DNA from: JAAYCO01 sp964632015
GTDB lineage: Bacteria > Planctomycetota > Phycisphaerae > SM23-33
Reading direction: 5' to 3'
NCBI GenBank assembly: GCA_964632015.1
Contig: CAZWAT010000146.1
Location: forward strand, 1 to 7,161
Length of the DNA stretch: 7,161 nt
Positions 5,215 through 7,161 of this stretch are shown here, piece by piece. The number at the start of each line of letters is the position of its first letter. The first letter of the stretch is position 1. The notes under the pieces are model-generated. The model saw only the letters and a list, made by a program, of their open reading frames with translations, made no database searches and was not told the DNA's origin. Position numbers and translations under genes: made by a program.

Positions 5215-5251
5215 ACAGGAATAATAGGAATAAACAGAAATAACAGGAGCT
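5215..5251 (+). repeat. Purine-rich imperfect tandem repeat carrying the groEL ribosome site
   Basis: Four imperfect units lie end to end between groES and groEL: ACAGGAATA (5215-5223), ATAGGAATA (5224-5232), AACAGAAATA (5233-5242) and ACAGGAGCT (5243-5251). Only the last holds the true Shine-Dalgarno AGGAG (5245-5249), 8 nt before ATG 5258. The earlier units give partial AGGA sites. The A-rich stretch should be unstructured and could act as a standby site or S1-binding enhancer for a highly translated gene; slippage-derived repetition is an alternative. Confidence 0.6.
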
Positions 5252-5257
5252 TAGACA

Positions 5258-6889
5258 ATGGCAAAAAAGAAGATCATGTTCGACTCTGAGGCCCGCGAGG
5301 CGATCCGTCGCGGGGTTAAGCAATTGGCCTCGGCGGTGAAGGTCACGCTTGGCCCTACAGGCAGGGTGGTAGTGCTAGAGAAGTCTTTCGGCTCGCCGAC
5401 GGTTACCAAGGACGGCGTTTCGGTTGCAAAGGAAATAGAGCTTGAAGACGCCAACGAAAACATGGGCGCGCAGATGGTGAAGGAGGTCGCCTCGAAGACT
5501 TCCAACGTTGCCGGCGACGGAACCACAACCGCCACCATCTATGCCGAAGCGATTTTCGACGAAGGTCTCAAGAACGTCGCAGCCGGCGCGCAGGCAATGC
5601 AGCTTAAAAGAGGTATCGAGAAGGCGGTCGATTCCGTCGTCGATGAACTCAGGAAACTTTCCAAGCCCATCAAGAGCAGCAAGGAAATCGCCCAGGTCGG
5701 AACGTGTGCCGCCAACCAGGATCAGGAAGTCGGCAAGATGATCGCCGAGGCGATGGACAAGGTCGGCAAGGATGGTGTCATCACCGTCGAGGAAGGCAAA
5801 GGTCTGGCGACGGATGTCGAGCTGGTCGAGGGCATGCAGTTCGACAAGGGATACATCTCGCCGCATTTCGTCAACAAGGTTGAAACGATGGAATGCGACA
5901 TGGACAACCCCCTCATCCTCATCATGGAGAAGAAACTCTCCACCATCAAGGACCTCGTGGGTCTGCTTGAAAAGGTCGCGCAGAGCGGCAAGGGTCTGCT
6001 GATCATCTCCGAGGACGTTGAAGGCGAGGCGCTGGCGACGCTGGTCGTCAACAAGCTTCGTGGAACGCTTCAGGTGTGTGCTGTGAAGGCGCCGGGCTTT
6101 GGCGATCGCAGAAAAGAAATGCTGCGGGACATCGCCGTGCTTACCGGTGGAAAGGCCATCATGGAAGACATGGGCATCAATCTCGAAAACATCGAGATGT
6201 CCGACCTTGGTCAGGCGAAGCGTGTTCGCATTGACAAGGACAACACCACCATCATCGAAGGCGCGGGCAAGGCTGCGGACATCCAGGGCAGAATCGCCCA
6301 GATCAAGCACGAGATCGACGCGACCACCAGCGACTACGATCGTGAGAAACTCGAAGAGCGTCTCGCCAAGCTCGCCGGCGGCGTTGCGCAGATCAACGTG
6401 GGCGCAGCCACCGAGGTCGAGATGAAAGAGAAGAAGGCTCGCGTCGAGGATGCGTTGCACGCTTGCCGGGCCGCTGTCGAGGAAGGCATTCTGCCCGGTG
6501 GAGGCGTTGCCGTTCTGCGAGCGATCAAGGCTCTTGGCAGGGTCAAGACCGACAGCGACGACGAGAAGACCGGCGTGGACATCGTCCGCAGGGCACTGGT
6601 CGCCCCGATCAAGCAGATTGCGACTAACTCCGGCTTGGACGGGTCTATCGTGGCAGCGAAGGTTATGGAAAACGAGGACCCGAACTTCGGGTTCGACGCC
6701 CTCACCGGCAAGTACGGCGACATGGTGAAGGCCGGCGTGATCGTTCCGACCAAGGTCGAGCGAAGTGCGTTGCAGAACGCTGCGTCAGTCTCTGGTCTGC
6801 TGCTGACCACCGACGCCGTTGTCAGCGAGATCCCCGAAAAGAAAAAGGCGCCCGCCGGTGGACCCGGTGGAATGGAAGACATGTACTAG
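5258..6889 (+). CDS. groEL: Chaperonin GroEL (Hsp60)
   Basis: The 14-mer double-ring chaperonin subunit, which uses ATP to fold captured proteins with GroES. The 543 residues are full length and align without gaps at key sites with E. coli numbering: T-L-G-P (30-33) and D52 in T-K-D-G, G-D-G-T-T-T (86-91) with catalytic D87, and D398 in R-V-E-D-A-L. The order is equatorial, intermediate, apical (about 190-375), intermediate, equatorial; L-P-G-G-G-V-A closes the nucleotide site. The tail is K-K-K-A-P-A-G-G-P-G-G-M-E-D-M-Y, short and acidic-aromatic, not the long Gly-Gly-Met repeat of proteobacterial GroEL. The ATG at 5258 has AGGAG 8 nt upstream. It forms an operon with groES and ends before a strong hairpin terminator. 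Other GroEL copies elsewhere cannot be excluded. Confidence 0.99.
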   Translation: MAKKKIMFDSEAREAIRRGVKQLASAVKVTLGPTGRVVVLEKSFGSPTVTKDGVSVAKEIELEDANENMGAQMVKEVASKTSNVAGDGTTTATIYAEAIFDEGLKNVAAGAQAMQLKRGIEKAVDSVVDELRKLSKPIKSSKEIAQVGTCAANQDQEVGKMIAEAMDKVGKDGVITVEEGKGLATDVELVEGMQFDKGYISPHFVNKVETMECDMDNPLILIMEKKLSTIKDLVGLLEKVAQSGKGLLIISEDVEGEALATLVVNKLRGTLQVCAVKAPGFGDRRKEMLRDIAVLTGGKAIMEDMGINLENIEMSDLGQAKRVRIDKDNTTIIEGAGKAADIQGRIAQIKHEIDATTSDYDREKLEERLAKLAGGVAQINVGAATEVEMKEKKARVEDALHACRAAVEEGILPGGGVAVLRAIKALGRVKTDSDDEKTGVDIVRRALVAPIKQIATNSGLDGSIVAAKVMENEDPNFGFDALTGKYGDMVKAGVIVPTKVERSALQNAASVSGLLLTTDAVVSEIPEKKKAPAGGPGGMEDMY

Positions 6890-6915
6890 TCTCCAGCAAG
6901 CCTGAATGAAGCATC

Positions 6916-6950
6916 AACAGGCCGGGATGAGTGATCATCCCGGCCTGTTT
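6916..6950 (+). terminator. Intrinsic terminator of groESL
   Basis: AACAGGCCGGGATGA (6916-6930) and TCATCCCGGCCTGTT (6935-6949) form a perfect 15-bp stem closed by a GTGA loop, which is a stable GNRA-type tetraloop in RNA. It begins 27 nt after the groEL stop. The T-run is short (TTT then G), so release may be incomplete or helped by Rho. Confidence 0.85.
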
Positions 6951-6963
6951 GCATTGACGCCGA

Positions 6964-6977
6964 CATGGCGCGCCATG
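6964..6977. repeat. 14-bp perfect palindrome
   Basis: CATGGCGCGCCATG is a perfect 14-bp palindrome between the groEL terminator and the next promoter. It contains GGCGCGCC. It could be an operator for the downstream gene, but it lies about 50 bp upstream of the candidate -35, so a regulatory role is unproven and chance is possible in GC-rich DNA. Confidence 0.45.
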
Positions 6978-7025
6978 CGCTTTGGCAGGAGCGCCGCCTG
7001 GGTTGAATACGGTGTGGGGTGTGAC

Positions 7026-7054
7026 TTGACGGGAGTCGATCTACCGGTCACAAT
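7026..7054 (+). promoter_or_regulatory. Candidate sigma70-type promoter for the oxidoreductase gene
   Basis: TTGACG (7026-7031, five of six bases) and CACAAT (7049-7054, four of six) are separated by exactly 17 nt. Transcription would start near 7061 and give a leader of about 25 nt. It is the best promoter match in the window and lies after the groEL terminator. Confidence 0.5.
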
Positions 7055-7085
7055 TCGGGCCTACAAGCTTGAGCAAAGGGACGAA

Positions 7086-7161
7086 ATGCGTTATCAGACT
7101 CACGATTCAGATTTCTGTGTCGTTGGTGGCGGGCTTGCTGGTCTGTGTGCTGCGGTGGCGG
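7086..7161 (+). CDS. FAD-dependent oxidoreductase, N-terminal fragment
   Basis: Only the first 25 codons are in the window; the gene continues beyond base 7161. The start reads M-R-Y-Q-T-H-D-S-D-F, then C-V-V-G-G-G-L-A-G-L-C-A-A-V-A. This is the beta strand, Gly-x-Gly-x-x-Gly turn (G14, G16, G19) and helix that bind the ADP part of FAD in a Rossmann fold. AAAGGG (7075-7080) lies 5 nt before the ATG. The sequence resembles FAD-dependent oxidoreductases abundant in Planctomycetota, but the substrate and subfamily cannot be told from so short a piece; an NAD-binding enzyme with the same turn is possible. Confidence 0.72.
   Translation, partial: MRYQTHDSDFCVVGGGLAGLCAAVA

Noticed and set aside
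5375..6460. 361-codon open frame on the minus strand
   Set aside because: It is antisense to groEL. Long antisense frames opposite highly conserved, codon-biased chaperone genes are a known artefact, and no ribosome site or domain supports it.

Overview
The window is a housekeeping segment of a bacterial chromosome with fairly GC-rich DNA and dense genes. The proteins read best as coming from the Planctomycetota, perhaps Phycisphaerae-like. The hints are an S2 protein with a charged, proline-rich tail, a GroEL ending in Met-Tyr rather than a Gly-Gly-Met repeat, and an FAD oxidoreductase start of a kind common in that phylum. This placement is inference from protein character; nothing here is a formal lineage marker.

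Left half, minus strand (read right to left): a hemerythrin-like HHE protein (4087-3641), then the widely conserved translation cluster rpsB (3341-2472), tsf (2447-1641), pyrH (1529-798) and frr (788-228), followed 25 nt later by tRNA-Lys(UUU) (202-130). The cluster makes ribosomal protein S2, elongation factor Ts, UMP kinase and ribosome recycling factor. S2 starts at a TTG codon behind a strong Shine-Dalgarno. The frr ribosome site is built over the pyrH stop codon. The 299-nt gap between the HHE gene and rpsB holds a long hairpin-forming inverted repeat, two phased A-tracts, a candidate promoter and a leader of about 120 nt that can fold.

Right half, plus strand: a small stand-alone receiver-like protein (4351-4776), then groES (4860-5189) and groEL (5258-6889), closed by a 15-bp terminator hairpin. 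GroES and GroEL form the ATP-driven folding chamber. GroEL keeps E. coli numbering at the catalytic Asp residues 52, 87 and 398. No CIRCE operator is visible upstream of groES. After the terminator come a candidate sigma70-type promoter and the first 25 codons of an FAD-dependent oxidoreductase that runs off the window.

The HHE gene and the receiver gene diverge from a 263-nt intergenic region with a repeated 9-mer and a short dyad. I see no mobile element, CRISPR array or defence system. The less ordinary signals are regulatory: the inverted repeat before rpsB, the purine-rich tandem repeat before groEL, the receiver-like gene next to groESL, and the tRNA attached to the translation operon.
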